Shown: positions 55,094 to 64,000, counted from the stretch's first letter. The stretch is 64,000 bases of DNA from Porphyromonas macacae DSM 20710 = JCM 13914 (GCF_000379945.1 NZ_KB904124.1:1-64000), one strand, 5' to 3'. Notes: generated by a model not told the origin, from the letters alone. A program made the numbers and translations.

Positions 55094-56983
55094 CTAATAG
55101 GGCTGTAAACCGAGTCCTTCGCACAGTTTGCCGAAAGCCGGGGATTTTTCTTTCAGAAAATCCATTTTTTCCTGACCCGTAACCGGTATGCGTGACTGTT
55201 CGCTACGGTCTACTTCCATACTTAGGGTAAGATCGCTGTTGCGAAGTTCTTTGCAGAAGAAATATTGCAGCTGTCCGGCATACTCCTTCAGGCGGTTTTC
55301 TATGTCGAAGTTGGGCAGAAGAATTTTCACTACGGGAAAACCGTTTTCGGCCTGTGTCAGTGTGGGAATATTCTGCTCCATGGCCATAATAAGCAGGGTC
55401 TGCTCCTTTTGCACATGCTGATGTGCAAAACGCAGCCAAAGCCTTTGCATTTCCTCCTCTTTCACCGGCTCATGCTGCTCCGGTAATTTCGGAGCCTGTT
55501 CCTGTTGTTTTAAGGCCTCTTCTTCCCGGGCTGCTTTCCAGCCCGTTACGGATAGACGTCCTGTGCGTCTGGAGCCATTTCCCCCGTTGGTTGTTTTAGC
55601 TGCCGGTACGGCAGGAGGTTCGGGCATTTGCCGGATCGACTCCGAGGGTGCGGATTGCATGGGAGCCTGCGGTTTTACGTCGGTTTGTGAAATAACTTTT
55701 GTGTCAGGAGCAGAAGAAGTTGCGGCTTCGGACTTTGCTGCGGGTGGGGTAGAGGTTGTTGGAACCGGAGTGGAGAGGTGCTCGGAGGTTTGTCCGGACG
55801 CGGGTGTTGTCTTTTGGCGAGTCGTTACCGGGGGGCGTTGAGGCTGCGGAGCGATTGCTCCGGCAGCAGGCATTTGACTCAGTTCGGTATTGTAAATGGC
55901 TGCTATCTGCATCAGGCACAGCTCGATGTGTAGACGTTTATTCGAGCTTTGGCGATAGTTGAGGTCGCACTCCGTAAGCAGACGGATGGCACGGTAGAGG
56001 AATACGGCAGGACATGCAGTGGCAGTCTGTTTATACTGTGCGGCCACAGAATCTGGTTTTTCCAGCAGTTGTTCCGTGCCGGGGTGCTGTGCCACCATCA
56101 GGTCACGGAAGAACGCGGCCAGCCCGTTGATAATCACCTGTCCGTCGAACCCTTTGGAAAGGAGTTCGTCCAGTGTGGCCAGAATACTTACATAATCTCC
56201 CTGTAAAAACTGTTCGAGCAACCGGAAATAATAAGTATAGTCGAGTATATTGAGGCTGTCGATTACCTGCCGGTAAGTGATGTGCCCGCCGCTGTAACTC
56301 GCTATGCGGTCGAACAGGCTCAGTGCATCGCGCATACCGCCATCGGCTTTTTCTGCTATGACGTTCAGAGCCTCCGTATCGGCCTGAATATGCTCTTCAC
56401 AAGCGACGAAAGCAAGGTGATTGACAATATCGTTAACGGTGATACGGCGGAAGTCGTAGATCTGGCAGCGGGACAGAATGGTAGGCAGGATCTTATGTTT
56501 TTCCGTAGTCGCAAGGATAAAGATCACATGTTCGGGCGGCTCTTCCAGTGTTTTCAGAAAAGCATTGAATGCCGCCTGAGACAGCATATGCACCTCGTCG
56601 ATGATATAGACCTTATAGTCGCCTAAAGCGGGAGGGATGTTTACTTCACTGATTAGCTGGCGAATATCTTCCACCGAATTGTTGGAGGCAGCATCCAGCT
56701 CATAAACGTTGAGCGATCGCTGTTCGTTGAAAGCCCGGCAGCTTTCGCATTCGTTGCATGCTTCGCCGTCGGCTGTGCGGTTAAAGCAGTTAATGGTTTT
56801 CGCCAGTACGCGCGCTGCCGTGGTTTTCCCGACCCCGCGCGGACCGCAAAAGAGATAGGCATGGGCCATCTTACGGCTTAGAATGGCCGTTTTTAGCGTA
56901 TGCGTGAGGGCTTCTTGCCCCACAATGTTGTCGAAACGGTCGGGGCGGTACTTGCGCGCCGAAACAATATATTGTTCTTCCAT
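55094..56983 (-). CDS. dnaX: DNA polymerase III subunit gamma/tau
   Basis: 629 residues. AAA+ clamp-loader core with Walker A CGPRGVGKTTAARVLA (about 46-60), four zinc-binding cysteines between about 66 and 82 (CFNRTADGEACNECESC), Walker B IIDEVHML and sensor FLKTLEEPPEH. Residues about 380-500 are a Pro/Thr/Ala-rich linker, then a tau-like C-terminal domain. Loads the beta clamp. Whether a shorter gamma form is made was not visible. Confidence 0.96.
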   Translation of the reverse strand: MEEQYIVSARKYRPDRFDNIVGQEALTHTLKTAILSRKMAHAYLFCGPRGVGKTTAARVLAKTINCFNRTADGEACNECESCRAFNEQRSLNVYELDAASNNSVEDIRQLISEVNIPPALGDYKVYIIDEVHMLSQAAFNAFLKTLEEPPEHVIFILATTEKHKILPTILSRCQIYDFRRITVNDIVNHLAFVACEEHIQADTEALNVIAEKADGGMRDALSLFDRIASYSGGHITYRQVIDSLNILDYTYYFRLLEQFLQGDYVSILATLDELLSKGFDGQVIINGLAAFFRDLMVAQHPGTEQLLEKPDSVAAQYKQTATACPAVFLYRAIRLLTECDLNYRQSSNKRLHIELCLMQIAAIYNTELSQMPAAGAIAPQPQRPPVTTRQKTTPASGQTSEHLSTPVPTTSTPPAAKSEAATSSAPDTKVISQTDVKPQAPMQSAPSESIRQMPEPPAVPAAKTTNGGNGSRRTGRLSVTGWKAAREEEALKQQEQAPKLPEQHEPVKEEEMQRLWLRFAHQHVQKEQTLLIMAMEQNIPTLTQAENGFPVVKILLPNFDIENRLKEYAGQLQYFFCKELRNSDLTLSMEVDRSEQSRIPVTGQEKMDFLKEKSPAFGKLCEGLGLQPY

Positions 56984-57076
56984 AGATGCCAGGCGGAAAG
57001 AAAACCCGGAAAGAGGTCGAAAAGCCTTTGGATCCTCTGCAAAAGGTTTTTAACCCGGGTGTTTTATGTATATATG

Positions 57077-57084
57077 CAAAGATA
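57077..57084 (-). promoter_or_regulatory. -7 promoter element for dnaX
   Basis: TATCTTTG on the minus strand, about 94 bases before the dnaX start. No -33 box seen. Confidence 0.45.
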
Positions 57085-57145
57085 AGAAAACTTGAATACC
57101 CTTTTCCTTTTCGATGAAACAGCTCCTCCAAATGGGTATTTGTAT

Positions 57146-57190
57146 AAAAAGCGCACCCGCAAGAAGAATTTGTCCTCCTTGCGGGTGCGC
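57146..57190 (-). terminator. Terminator after rpmH
   Basis: Perfect 13-base stem GCGCACCCGCAAG / CTTGCGGGTGCGC with a 14-base loop; on the minus strand it is followed by TTTTTATA. It resembles the hairpin at 18561-18598. Confidence 0.9.
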
Positions 57191-57230
57191 TTGATACCGG
57201 AAGGTTACAGCCCCCGATATTTAACTCAAA

Positions 57231-57377
57231 TTAATATTCGTCCGAAACGGTTAGTTTAGCACGTCCTTTGCTGCGACGGCTTGCTAATACGCGGCGTCCG
57301 TTGGGCGTAGCCATACGTGAACGGAAGCCATGTTTATTCTTTCTCTTTCTGTTAGAGGGCTGAAACGTTCTTTTCAT
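57231..57377 (-). CDS. rpmH: Ribosomal protein bL34
   Basis: 48 residues, very basic. Begins [20 protein letters not shown] and continues [20 protein letters not shown], the bL34 signature; ends VSDEY. Part of the 50S subunit. It has its own promoter (57425-57455) and terminator, so is a single-gene unit. In many bacteria rpmH adjoins dnaA and oriC; here neighbours are dnaX and maf. Confidence 0.97.
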   Translation of the reverse strand: MKRTFQPSNRKRKNKHGFRSRMATPNGRRVLASRRSKGRAKLTVSDEY

Positions 57378-57424
57378 TGCTTATATATTGTTTTAAGTTA
57401 TTGCGAATTGTGCGCTTTGGGCTG

Positions 57425-57455
57425 CAAATATACTAAGATTTCCCAAAAAATCAAA
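57425..57455 (-). promoter_or_regulatory. Full Bacteroidota promoter (-33/-7) for rpmH
   Basis: On the minus strand TTTG (complement of 57452-57455), a 19-base spacer and TATATTTG (complement of 57425-57432) match both consensus boxes of the phylum's primary sigma factor. The start codon lies 48 bases downstream. Confidence 0.75.
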
Positions 57456-58035
57456 AAAGCATCAGAGTATGAGCCACTTGGTAAACAGGCAAGCCCATAA
57501 CGTTGTAGAACGATCCTTCGATATGTTTGATGGCTACATAGCCGATCCACTCTTGTATCCCGTAGGCCCCGGCTTTGTCTAAAGGAGCAAAATTACTCAG
57601 GTAATAGTCTATCTGCTCGTCGGTCAGAGCCCCGAACGTTACTTTGGAAACACAGCTTATTTTCTCCCTGTGCCCCGGTGTGGCGATTACTACGCCTGTA
57701 ACGACCCGGTGGGTACTGTCGCTCAAACATTGCAACATGCTTTTAGCTTCTGCCGGATCTGCGGGTTTACCCAGAATACGGTTTTTCGAGTCGATTACCA
57801 CCGTATCTGCCGTAATGAGCAGCGTATTATCCTGCATCCGGCCGGCATATGCTTTTGCTTTTTTTTCCGCAATATAGAGCGCCACTTCTTCCGAGGGAAG
57901 ATTTTCGGGATAGCTTTCATCTATTTCCGGCATGGCGCATTGTTCGAAAGCGATGCCCAAACCTCCGAGCAGTTGCACGCGTCTCGGACTTTGAGAACCT
58001 AAAATAATATGGTAGTCTTTCAGATTATCCCACAT
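57451..58035 (-). CDS. maf: Maf-type nucleotide pyrophosphatase
   Basis: 194 residues. Start motif ILGSQSPRRVQLLGGLGI (about 11-28), PEIDESYPE, and the catalytic SDSTHRVVTGV and LITADTVV motifs. Hydrolyses modified pyrimidine/uridine triphosphates. Its 3' end overlaps the rpmH promoter region. It follows the KdsC-like gene by 30 bases. Confidence 0.93.
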   Translation of the reverse strand: MWDNLKDYHIILGSQSPRRVQLLGGLGIAFEQCAMPEIDESYPENLPSEEVALYIAEKKAKAYAGRMQDNTLLITADTVVIDSKNRILGKPADPAEAKSMLQCLSDSTHRVVTGVVIATPGHREKISCVSKVTFGALTDEQIDYYLSNFAPLDKAGAYGIQEWIGYVAIKHIEGSFYNVMGLPVYQVAHTLMLF

Positions 58036-58065
58036 GATTTGCTTCTTTACCCAAGTTTGCAGCGT

Positions 58066-58587
58066 TTACCAGCCGAATGCCACTTCCGTTCCCCAGTCGC
58101 CGCGACAACGCATGGTCTGTTCGATCACATCGCGTACTACGCCGTGCCCGCCATAACATTGCGAAATGTATTGTGCCGCCTCTTTAGCTTCCGGCACGGC
58201 ATCGGCCGGAGCCACTGCCAGCCCTACGGCTTCCATGACCGGCACATCCGGCAGATCGTCGCCTATGTAACAGATCTCTTCGGGTTTCAGTCCTGTTTCC
58301 TCCATCAGCTCTTTCAGGTTATCCATCTTGTGCCGTGCTCCCATAAAAACATACTGAAGCCCCAGCTGCTTGGCGCGTAGCTCCATGGCCTGGGAGCGTC
58401 CGCCTGAAAGAATAGCTACGATATATCCGTGTTTTACGGCGTGCTGCATGGCATAACCGTCTTTGACGTTTACCGTGCGCATGGGGTTGCCATCGGCACC
58501 CAAAGGGCTGATGGTACAGCTGATTACCCCGTCCATATCCAAAATAAAAGCTTTGATTTTGCTTAGATCGTAAGCGATACTACTCAT
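58066..58587 (-). CDS. HAD-family phosphatase, KdsC-like
   Basis: 173 residues, C0-type HAD phosphatase without a cap. Catalytic motif ILDMDGVISC (about 14-23), LSGGRSQA, and GDDLPDVPVMEAVGLAVAPADA. KdsC removes phosphate from KDO-8-phosphate for lipopolysaccharide core; the same fold could serve other sugar acids, so the substrate is likely but not certain. Overlaps the DUF2520 gene by 8 bases. Confidence 0.88.
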   Translation of the reverse strand: MSSIAYDLSKIKAFILDMDGVISCTISPLGADGNPMRTVNVKDGYAMQHAVKHGYIVAILSGGRSQAMELRAKQLGLQYVFMGARHKMDNLKELMEETGLKPEEICYIGDDLPDVPVMEAVGLAVAPADAVPEAKEAAQYISQCYGGHGVVRDVIEQTMRCRGDWGTEVAFGW

Positions 58588-59389
58588 GTCGTTTCTCTTT
58601 TTTATAATTGTTTTGTCGCTTTTCGATGGCTTCGGATAAGGTTCGATAGATTGTTTGCAGTTCCGGATGATCTTCCAGCAACTTCAGGTGTTTGTCCATT
58701 GTCTGCCGGTCTCCCCGGGCTGCCGGTCCCGTTTGTGCATCTACGGCACGCATGTGCGCATATTTGGTTGCCGTTTCGGCAATCAGCGGTTCCAGCGAAC
58801 GAGCCGGCAGATTGTATTCTTCCAATAGCTGCTCTGCCACGTCGTACATGTAGTTCGTAAAATTACAGGCAAAAGCAGCCGAGAGGTGCAGAGCAGCTCT
58901 TTGCAGACTGTTGCAGACATATACGTAACGGCTTATTTCCGATGCCAGAGCAACGAGTTCTTTTTCCGTCTCCCGGGTGTTTCCCTCTATATATAACGGT
59001 ACGGTGGAGAAATCTATATCCCGGCTACGGCTGAGTGTTTGTAAGGGATAAATAACACCGCTGCACTCGTGATGTGCTGTGAGTATGTCTATGGAAATAC
59101 TTCCCGCAGTATGCACCCAGAGTCCTGAGGTCCTCGGCATTTGTGCAGCCAGAGAGGGTAGAGCATCGTCTTTGATGGAAAACAGATAGAGATCGCAAGT
59201 GCGGTCGATAACTTCCATGCCGGATATTGCTTCGGCTTCTGTTTCTTCGGCCGGGCGGCGGGCATGGTCTGCATTGCGGCTGTAGACTTGTGCGATATAA
59301 TGCCCTGCACAGTGGAAAGCACGGGCAAAATGAGTGGCTACATTGCCCGAGCCGATGATGCAGATACGCAACGGTGTTTTTGTATTCAT
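58580..59389 (-). CDS. Rossmann-fold/DUF2520 protein
   Basis: 269 residues. N-terminal NAD(P)-binding motif IIGSGNVATHFARAF (about 11-25), then a DUF2520 C-terminal domain (about 130-260). Resembles oxidoreductases related to F420-dependent or hydroxyisobutyrate dehydrogenases, but no substrate is known. Sits between nitroreductase and KdsC-like genes with tiny gaps in what looks like one transcription unit. Confidence 0.86.
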   Translation of the reverse strand: MNTKTPLRICIIGSGNVATHFARAFHCAGHYIAQVYSRNADHARRPAEETEAEAISGMEVIDRTCDLYLFSIKDDALPSLAAQMPRTSGLWVHTAGSISIDILTAHHECSGVIYPLQTLSRSRDIDFSTVPLYIEGNTRETEKELVALASEISRYVYVCNSLQRAALHLSAAFACNFTNYMYDVAEQLLEEYNLPARSLEPLIAETATKYAHMRAVDAQTGPAARGDRQTMDKHLKLLEDHPELQTIYRTLSEAIEKRQNNYKKEKRHE

Positions 59390-59390
59390 G

Positions 59391-59951
59391 TTATTGCTCT
59401 TTCTCTTCGGATACCTTGTAACGCTCTATGTGCAGTTGTTCCCATCGTAACTGTTCGATGGTATGGGGCTCCGGTTCTTCCGCCTTGTGTCCTACCGCAA
59501 TCACGCAGAGTACTTCCAACTGATAGGGAATATCCAGAATGCGACGGACATATTCGGCCGAATCCTGTCCGTTTTCCGTCACTTTTTCATGTACGTGTCC
59601 CCAACAGCTGCCCAGACCGAGACTTTCCGCTTCCAACTGGAGAAAAGCGGCGGCCAGTGTGGCATCCTCTTTCCATAAGGCACACTCCATGGGTGAACCG
59701 AGAATAACGATAGCCAGCGGAGCGCGGGCAATGAAGGAAACGCCATGGCTGCGCATATAACTTAGTTTGTTCAATGTTTCGGAGTCTTCCACCAGTACGA
59801 ACTGTGTGGTGTGTTTATTGCGCGAAGACGGTGCTCTCAGAGCTGCTTCCATAAGGCTCTGTACTTCCTCTGCCGTCAACTTTTCGTCTGTGAATTTTCT
59901 GACGCTGCGCCTTTTTCGCATCGCTTCCAGTATGTGGTCTGTATCTCTCAT
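59391..59951 (-). CDS. Nitroreductase-family flavoprotein
   Basis: 186 residues, single nitroreductase domain. FMN-binding motifs RKRRSVRKFTDEKL (about 12-25), ALRAPSSRNKHTTQF (about 37-51) and SLGLGSCWGHVHE. Such enzymes reduce quinones, nitro compounds or act in cofactor metabolism; no specific substrate can be given. Overlaps ispH by 4 bases. Confidence 0.9.
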   Translation of the reverse strand: MRDTDHILEAMRKRRSVRKFTDEKLTAEEVQSLMEAALRAPSSRNKHTTQFVLVEDSETLNKLSYMRSHGVSFIARAPLAIVILGSPMECALWKEDATLAAAFLQLEAESLGLGSCWGHVHEKVTENGQDSAEYVRRILDIPYQLEVLCVIAVGHKAEEPEPHTIEQLRWEQLHIERYKVSEEKEQ

Positions 59952-60859
59952 TGTTCGTTTTCGTTTCTGTTCAACATAATGGAGTCCGGCAGCAACTCCT
60001 TAATTTTTTGTGCCACTTGCTCCATCTGCCATTTCGGGGTACTTGTGGCGCCGCATATCCCGATGGTTTTCGGTGCAGGCGAGAGTTGGGAGAGTTCTAT
60101 CTCTTCGGGCGAAGAGATGAATATGCTGCGGGGATTGCCCTCGTGGCAGTGCTGGAAGAGCACTTTGCCGTTCGAACTTTTCGTTCCTGCCACGAAGTAA
60201 ACCAGATCATGCGCTGCAGCAAACAGGCGTATGTGCGGTATCCGGTTCGATACCTGCCGGCAAATGGTGTCTTTGTATTCGAAGCGAACACCTTCTTTGA
60301 GGTGTTTCCGTATGGCTTCGGTGAGCTTGCTGAAACCGTCTAACGGCTTGGTGGTCTGTGAAAACAGCACCACCGGTCGCTCCGGGTCTATCAGGTGCAG
60401 GTCTTCCGCTCCGCGTACCACGATAGCATTACCGTCCGTATGTCCCATCAAACCGTTTACTTCGGCATGTCCCGGTTTTCCGTAAATCACGATTTGAGCA
60501 TTCTCGTGCCGGGTGTCCAAATAGCAGCGACGGATATTCTGTTGTAATTTCTTTACTACCGGGCAGGTGGCATCCACGAGTTTGAGGTTTCGTTCTTCGG
60601 CCCATTTATAAACTTCGGGCGGTTCGCCGTGCGCACGGAAGAGCACACGGGCACCGTGCAGTTTTTTCAGCCCTTCGTAGTCCACCGTCTGCATGCCTTT
60701 GGCGGCAAGGCGGTTTACCTCCAGGTTGTTATGCACGATGTCTCCCAGACAGTAAAGCGGATCAGCGTTTCCTTCCAACTCTTTCTCGGCATGATTGATT
60801 GCGTTGATAACGCCGAAGCAGAAGCCCGAACTTTCGTCTATCTCTATGATTGCGGACAT
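59948..60859 (-). CDS. ispH: 4-hydroxy-3-methylbut-2-enyl diphosphate reductase
   Basis: 303 residues. The three cysteine ligands of the iron-sulphur cluster are in SGFCFGVINAI (near residue 13), VDATCPVVKKL (near 99) and IGICGATSTPKWQMEQ (near 268). The active-site GKPGHAEVNGLMG is present. Last step of the MEP pathway giving IPP and DMAPP, used by the polyprenyl synthase elsewhere in this window. Overlaps the nitroreductase gene by 4 bases. Confidence 0.96.
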   Translation of the reverse strand: MSAIIEIDESSGFCFGVINAINHAEKELEGNADPLYCLGDIVHNNLEVNRLAAKGMQTVDYEGLKKLHGARVLFRAHGEPPEVYKWAEERNLKLVDATCPVVKKLQQNIRRCYLDTRHENAQIVIYGKPGHAEVNGLMGHTDGNAIVVRGAEDLHLIDPERPVVLFSQTTKPLDGFSKLTEAIRKHLKEGVRFEYKDTICRQVSNRIPHIRLFAAAHDLVYFVAGTKSSNGKVLFQHCHEGNPRSIFISSPEEIELSQLSPAPKTIGICGATSTPKWQMEQVAQKIKELLPDSIMLNRNENEQ

Positions 60860-60909
60860 TGTTTCTCTCTTTTCTTTTCAATAAAATAACGTCCATCACG
60901 CCAAAATGT

Positions 60910-61614
60910 TTAATAGCTTCTCGCTTTCTCGAACAGCTCCAATACCCATTCGTTTTGAGCCTCACGCGTCATGTCCGAGTTGTCCAGTACCAGAGCATCG
61001 TCTGCCCGGCGCAGTGGAGAAACCTCACGGTGAGAGTCTATGTAATCCCGATCTTCGATGTTTTTGAGAACCTCCGCAAAGGTTATCTGGGTATTGCCTT
61101 TGCCCTGCAGTTCTTTCAACCTTCGGTCTGCACGTATTTCGGGACGAGCGGTAACAAACAGTTTGAGTTCGGCGTTCGGGAATACGGTGGTGCCGATGTC
61201 TCGCCCGTCCATTACGATGCCGCCCTGTTTGCCCATGGCCTGCTGTTGCTCCACCAAAAAGCTTCTTACCGAAGCCAGAGTGCTGATGGGACTTACGTGG
61301 CTGGATACCTCCATCTCGCGTATCTCTTTCTCTACGTTCTCCCCGTTCAGGTAAGTTTCCGGCAGCCCCTCTTCGTTCAGTCGGAATGTAATGTTGATCT
61401 CTTTCAGGTGTTTTGCCAGAGAAGCTTCGTCCGGTTTCCCGTCTTTCCACAAGCGGTTTCTGAGGCTGTAGAGCGTAACGGCGCGATACATGGCACCTGT
61501 GTCTACATAAATGTAGTTTACCTTTCTTGCCAGAGCTTTGGCAATAGTGCTTTTCCCGCAGGAACTGTGACCGTCTATGGCCACGATGATTTTTTTCCGG
61601 TTATTTGCTTTCAT
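60910..61614 (-). CDS. cmk: Cytidylate kinase
   Basis: 234 residues. P-loop [17 protein letters not shown] (about 14-30), [13 protein letters not shown], and [18 protein letters not shown]. Phosphorylates CMP and dCMP. In the order dgt-cmk-ispH on the minus strand; 21 bases after dgt. Confidence 0.97.
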   Translation of the reverse strand: MKANNRKKIIVAIDGHSSCGKSTIAKALARKVNYIYVDTGAMYRAVTLYSLRNRLWKDGKPDEASLAKHLKEINITFRLNEEGLPETYLNGENVEKEIREMEVSSHVSPISTLASVRSFLVEQQQAMGKQGGIVMDGRDIGTTVFPNAELKLFVTARPEIRADRRLKELQGKGNTQITFAEVLKNIEDRDYIDSHREVSPLRRADDALVLDNSDMTREAQNEWVLELFEKARSY

Positions 61615-61635
61615 ATATCAATAACGCTTGCTGTT

Positions 61636-62985
61636 TTAGATAGCGGGCAGGTTCATGCCCGTGATGCGCCTGTAAAGGTCTAACGCATAGATATCCGTCA
61701 TACCCGAAACGAAGTCCAGCGTACACTGTATTTTGCCGTAGGTATCGGGTCTGCCGGTGTCGTACTGCGAACTTACGCGGTTCAGCACGGCTTTGCTGTA
61801 TGCATAGTCCGGGTGGCTGAGGGCATCCATCATCTTGTCCATCAGCGATTGGAAGATGCGATGACCTGCCAGTTCTACATCCACGACTTCGCGACTCCGG
61901 TAGATCTGGCTGTATGCCAGTTTCGAACAGGCTTTATAAGCCTCCAGCGTGCGGGGCGAACAGTGTTCGATCAGCGTTCCGGAGAAGTTGCCCGCTAAGA
62001 TTCTCTCTTCATTGTCGAGGAAAACAGCTGCCGTTTCTTCTACCAATAGATTGATCGCTTTGGAGCGCAGGTAAGCCACTTTTTCGTTGGTATCTTCGAT
62101 CTCTTGCATGACCTTCAAGAGTTTATCCCGCTTTTTTTCTTCAAAGAAATTCAGCGTCAGTTCCTGAATTGTTTCGAAAGAAATGATATGCAGCTTATAG
62201 GCATCCTCCAAGTCCATAATCTGATAGCAGATATCATCGGCTGCCTCTACCAGATAAACCAGCGGATAGCGTGCAAAGTGCAGAGGAGTATCCGGTCTGT
62301 TCTTCTGAACCAACCCCACTTCCCGGGCTATTTCCTGCATGGTCTTTTCTTCAGTGGCGAAGAAACCGAATTTGCCTCCATAGTCTGCTGCTCGCAGACT
62401 GCTGTGCGGATACTTGACGATACTTGCCAGTGTGCTGTATGTCAGCCCGTATCCGCCGGGGCTGCGCCCCAAAAATCGGTGCGTAAGTAGCCGCAGCGCA
62501 TTTGCATTGCCTTCGAAATGGATGAAATCTTCCCAACGGCCTCCTTCACTTATGACCGCCTCTTTCCATTGCTTGCCGTTGCCTTCTCGAAAGTAAGCCC
62601 CGATGGCACGTTCTCCGCTGTGTCCGAAAGGCGGGTTACCCATATCATGCGCCAGACAGGCAGCGCTGACGATGCTGCTGATGGCAGAGGATGAGGGGAA
62701 CACTTTGTGCGGGTGCCTTTCCATAAGCGTACGGCTTACGATATTGCCCAACGAACGTCCCAGGCAGCTTACTTCCAAGCTGTGCGTGAGTCTGTTATGC
62801 ACAAAGATATTGCCCGGCAGAGGAAAAACCTGTGTTTTGTTTTGCAGGCGCCGGAATGGTGCCGAAAAGACCATTCTGTCATAGTCTCGCTCGAAATCCG
62901 AACGTGCTTTATTTTGTTTTTTATCCGTGCTGTCGTCGTTTTTCCCCAGCCGTTTTTCGGATAAGAGTTGCTCCCAGTTCATCAT
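61636..62985 (-). CDS. dgt: Deoxyguanosinetriphosphate triphosphohydrolase
   Basis: 449 residues, HD-domain dNTPase. First histidine in NRLTHSLEVSCLGRSLG, HD pair in ACLAHDMGNPPFGHSGERA (about 110-128), and ADDICYQIMDLED for the last Asp. Start taken at the first of two adjacent ATGs (MMNWEQLL). Breaks dGTP into deoxyguanosine and triphosphate, regulating dNTP pools. First of the dgt-cmk-ispH set on the minus strand. Confidence 0.95.
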   Translation of the reverse strand: MMNWEQLLSEKRLGKNDDSTDKKQNKARSDFERDYDRMVFSAPFRRLQNKTQVFPLPGNIFVHNRLTHSLEVSCLGRSLGNIVSRTLMERHPHKVFPSSSAISSIVSAACLAHDMGNPPFGHSGERAIGAYFREGNGKQWKEAVISEGGRWEDFIHFEGNANALRLLTHRFLGRSPGGYGLTYSTLASIVKYPHSSLRAADYGGKFGFFATEEKTMQEIAREVGLVQKNRPDTPLHFARYPLVYLVEAADDICYQIMDLEDAYKLHIISFETIQELTLNFFEEKKRDKLLKVMQEIEDTNEKVAYLRSKAINLLVEETAAVFLDNEERILAGNFSGTLIEHCSPRTLEAYKACSKLAYSQIYRSREVVDVELAGHRIFQSLMDKMMDALSHPDYAYSKAVLNRVSSQYDTGRPDTYGKIQCTLDFVSGMTDIYALDLYRRITGMNLPAI

Positions 62986-63086
62986 AACAATGAATATGCT
63001 CGTACAGGACGGTCAACAGCAGTCCTATATTTTTATAAATCATAAAGATACAACATCACTTCCAAACACCGGATTTCTCTTGCCGG

Positions 63087-63755
63087 TTACCAGCGGATGG
63101 GAGGAAGCCCGTTTTTGATCAGATAATCATTGGCTTGACTGAAATGGCGACAACCGAAGAAACCGCGATGTGCACTGAGGGGCGAAGGGTGGGGGGCTTC
63201 CAGAACACAGTGGCGTGCATGATCTATCATGGCGCCTTTACGGCGTGCATAACTTCCCCAAAGCATAAAGACCACATGCCGGCATTCCCGGTTTATGATT
63301 TCGATAATACGGTCGGTGAAGGTTTCCCAACCTATCCCCTGATGCGAACCGGCCATGCCTCCTCTGACCGTAAGTGTGGCGTTTAGCAGCAGTACACCCT
63401 GTTCTACCCATGGGAGCAGGCTGCCGGAACGTATTTGTGAGGGATGCCCTAAGTCGCTGTTTACCTCTTGGAGGATATTGCGCAAACTCGGAGGTGCAGG
63501 AATGCCATCGGGTACAGAGAAAGCCAGTCCTTCTGCCTGCCCCGGTTCGTGGTAAGGATCCTGCCCCAGAATGACAGCACGTACGCTGCCGGGCGGACAA
63601 AGATCCAAAGCCCTGAATATCTGCCCTCCCGGAGGGTAGATGGGCGGATGTGTCGCATATTCCAGTCGAACTTTATCTGTCAGATTAATGAAATAAGGAC
63701 GGGTAAACTCTGTTTCCAAAAGGGCTTTCCACCCGGGTTCCAAACGTACGTTCAT
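63087..63755 (-). CDS. ung: Uracil-DNA glycosylase
   Basis: 222 residues from the ATG at 63755 (MNVRLEPG). Catalytic Asp in GQDPYHEPGQAEGLAFSVP (about 64-82), LLLNATLTVR, and the catalytic His with Ser loop in APHPSPLSAHRGFFG. Removes uracil from DNA. Divergent from the gene at the window edge, 75 bases away. Confidence 0.97.
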   Translation of the reverse strand: MNVRLEPGWKALLETEFTRPYFINLTDKVRLEYATHPPIYPPGGQIFRALDLCPPGSVRAVILGQDPYHEPGQAEGLAFSVPDGIPAPPSLRNILQEVNSDLGHPSQIRSGSLLPWVEQGVLLLNATLTVRGGMAGSHQGIGWETFTDRIIEIINRECRHVVFMLWGSYARRKGAMIDHARHCVLEAPHPSPLSAHRGFFGCRHFSQANDYLIKNGLPPIRW

Positions 63756-63830
63756 CAACTTGTGAAGATTATGAAGTATTTATATTTTGTATCTTGTTTG
63801 TGCATAAAAGTACCAATAACCAGTCAAACA

Positions 63831-64000
63831 ATGAAACAAAGAGACTTAAAGCCCCGTAATGCCGTATATAATATAATGCTTATGCTTTTTTTCCTTTATG
63901 CCTTCCCGGGCATATCGCAGAAGCTCTTTGCACAGCAGATGCCGGCAATGGACATTCTGAAGATGTTCGAGGCCGAACATGGCGCATCTGTGGCAATTGT
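63831..64000 (+). CDS. Start of an exported protein of unknown function (cut by window edge)
   Basis: 56 visible codons from the ATG at 63831: a basic N-terminus, a hydrophobic signal-peptide-like stretch (MLMLFFLFYAFPG) and then MDILKMFEAEHGASVAI. Incomplete, so no family can be claimed, although the last residues recall DUF4252-like secreted proteins. Confidence 0.5.
   Translation, partial: MKQRDLKPRNAVYNIMLMLFFLYAFPGISQKLFAQQMPAMDILKMFEAEHGASVAI

Overview
The window is a chromosomal segment from an anaerobic member of the Bacteroidota, order Bacteroidales. It looks Porphyromonas/Tannerella-like, but I cannot name the species from sequence alone. Evidence: the ileS-dksA-lspA-DUF4296 block, the mnmG-uvrC-dtd-mazG-like-deoC block, the acpP-fabF-rnc block, a GLPGLI-family protein paired with an outer-membrane barrel, an HmuSTUV-type haem system, promoters of the Bacteroidota type (TAnnTTTG at -7), few Shine-Dalgarno sequences, and middling GC with AT-rich gaps.

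Layout. 0-0.3 kb: tail of an IS1182-like transposase and its terminal hairpin. 0.3-7.6 kb (minus): mazG, dsbD, an RluA-type pseudouridine synthase, a small membrane protein, an FtsB/DivIC-like protein, a DUF2007-UspA fusion and a MalY/PatB-type lyase. 7.9-11.5 kb (minus): a cobalamin-riboswitch operon with a TonB-dependent receptor and a lipoprotein CbiK-type chelatase. 11.6-17.4 kb (minus): ileS, dksA-like gene, lspA, DUF4296 lipoprotein and a small protein. 18.1-24.6 kb (minus): a C_GCAxxG_C_C protein and an hmuSTUV-like operon (CobN-like membrane chelatase, integral membrane protein, ExbB-like channel, DUF2149). 25.0-25.4 kb: a decayed gene. 25.5-32.1 kb (plus): ychF, mnmG, uvrC, dtd, a MazG-like gene and deoC, with a perfect parS palindrome and a second degenerate one. 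32.5-39.8 kb: ispB-like gene (minus), MscS channel, an AT-rich DnaA-box-like gap, GLPGLI plus outer-membrane barrel, purN (minus). 40-48.8 kb (plus): acpP-fabF-rnc, a Nim-like flavoprotein, mltG-tcdA-lolD-HHH-tsaC, a SpmAB-like protein and ybeY. 49.2-52.5 kb (plus): groES-groEL behind a sigma-54-type promoter, then a sugar O-acetyltransferase flanked by direct copies of a hairpin repeat. 52.5-63.8 kb (minus): lpxH-like, MIP18-type protein, pepC-like peptidase, dnaX, rpmH, maf, kdsC-like, a DUF2520 protein, nitroreductase, ispH, cmk, dgt and ung, followed by the start of a plus-strand gene at the window edge.

Most of the window is housekeeping: replication and repair (dnaX, uvrC, ung, dgt), tRNA modification (mnmG, tcdA, tsaC, rluA-like), translation (ileS, dtd, rpmH, ybeY, ychF) and envelope biogenesis (lspA, lolD, mltG, lpxH, kdsC). 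The accessory signal lies in tetrapyrrole/metal handling: a B12-riboswitch TonB-CbiK operon and, 7 kb away, an HmuSTUV-like operon, both containing chelatase-fold proteins that appear to work outside the cytoplasm. The most unusual non-coding signals are two parS-like sites 5-7 kb from an AT-rich DnaA-box-like gap (possible chromosome origin region), a four-copy intergenic repeat family of about 110-140 bp, a three-copy hairpin repeat related to an insertion-sequence end, and a consensus -24/-12 promoter upstream of groESL. No CRISPR array, tRNA or rRNA was seen.
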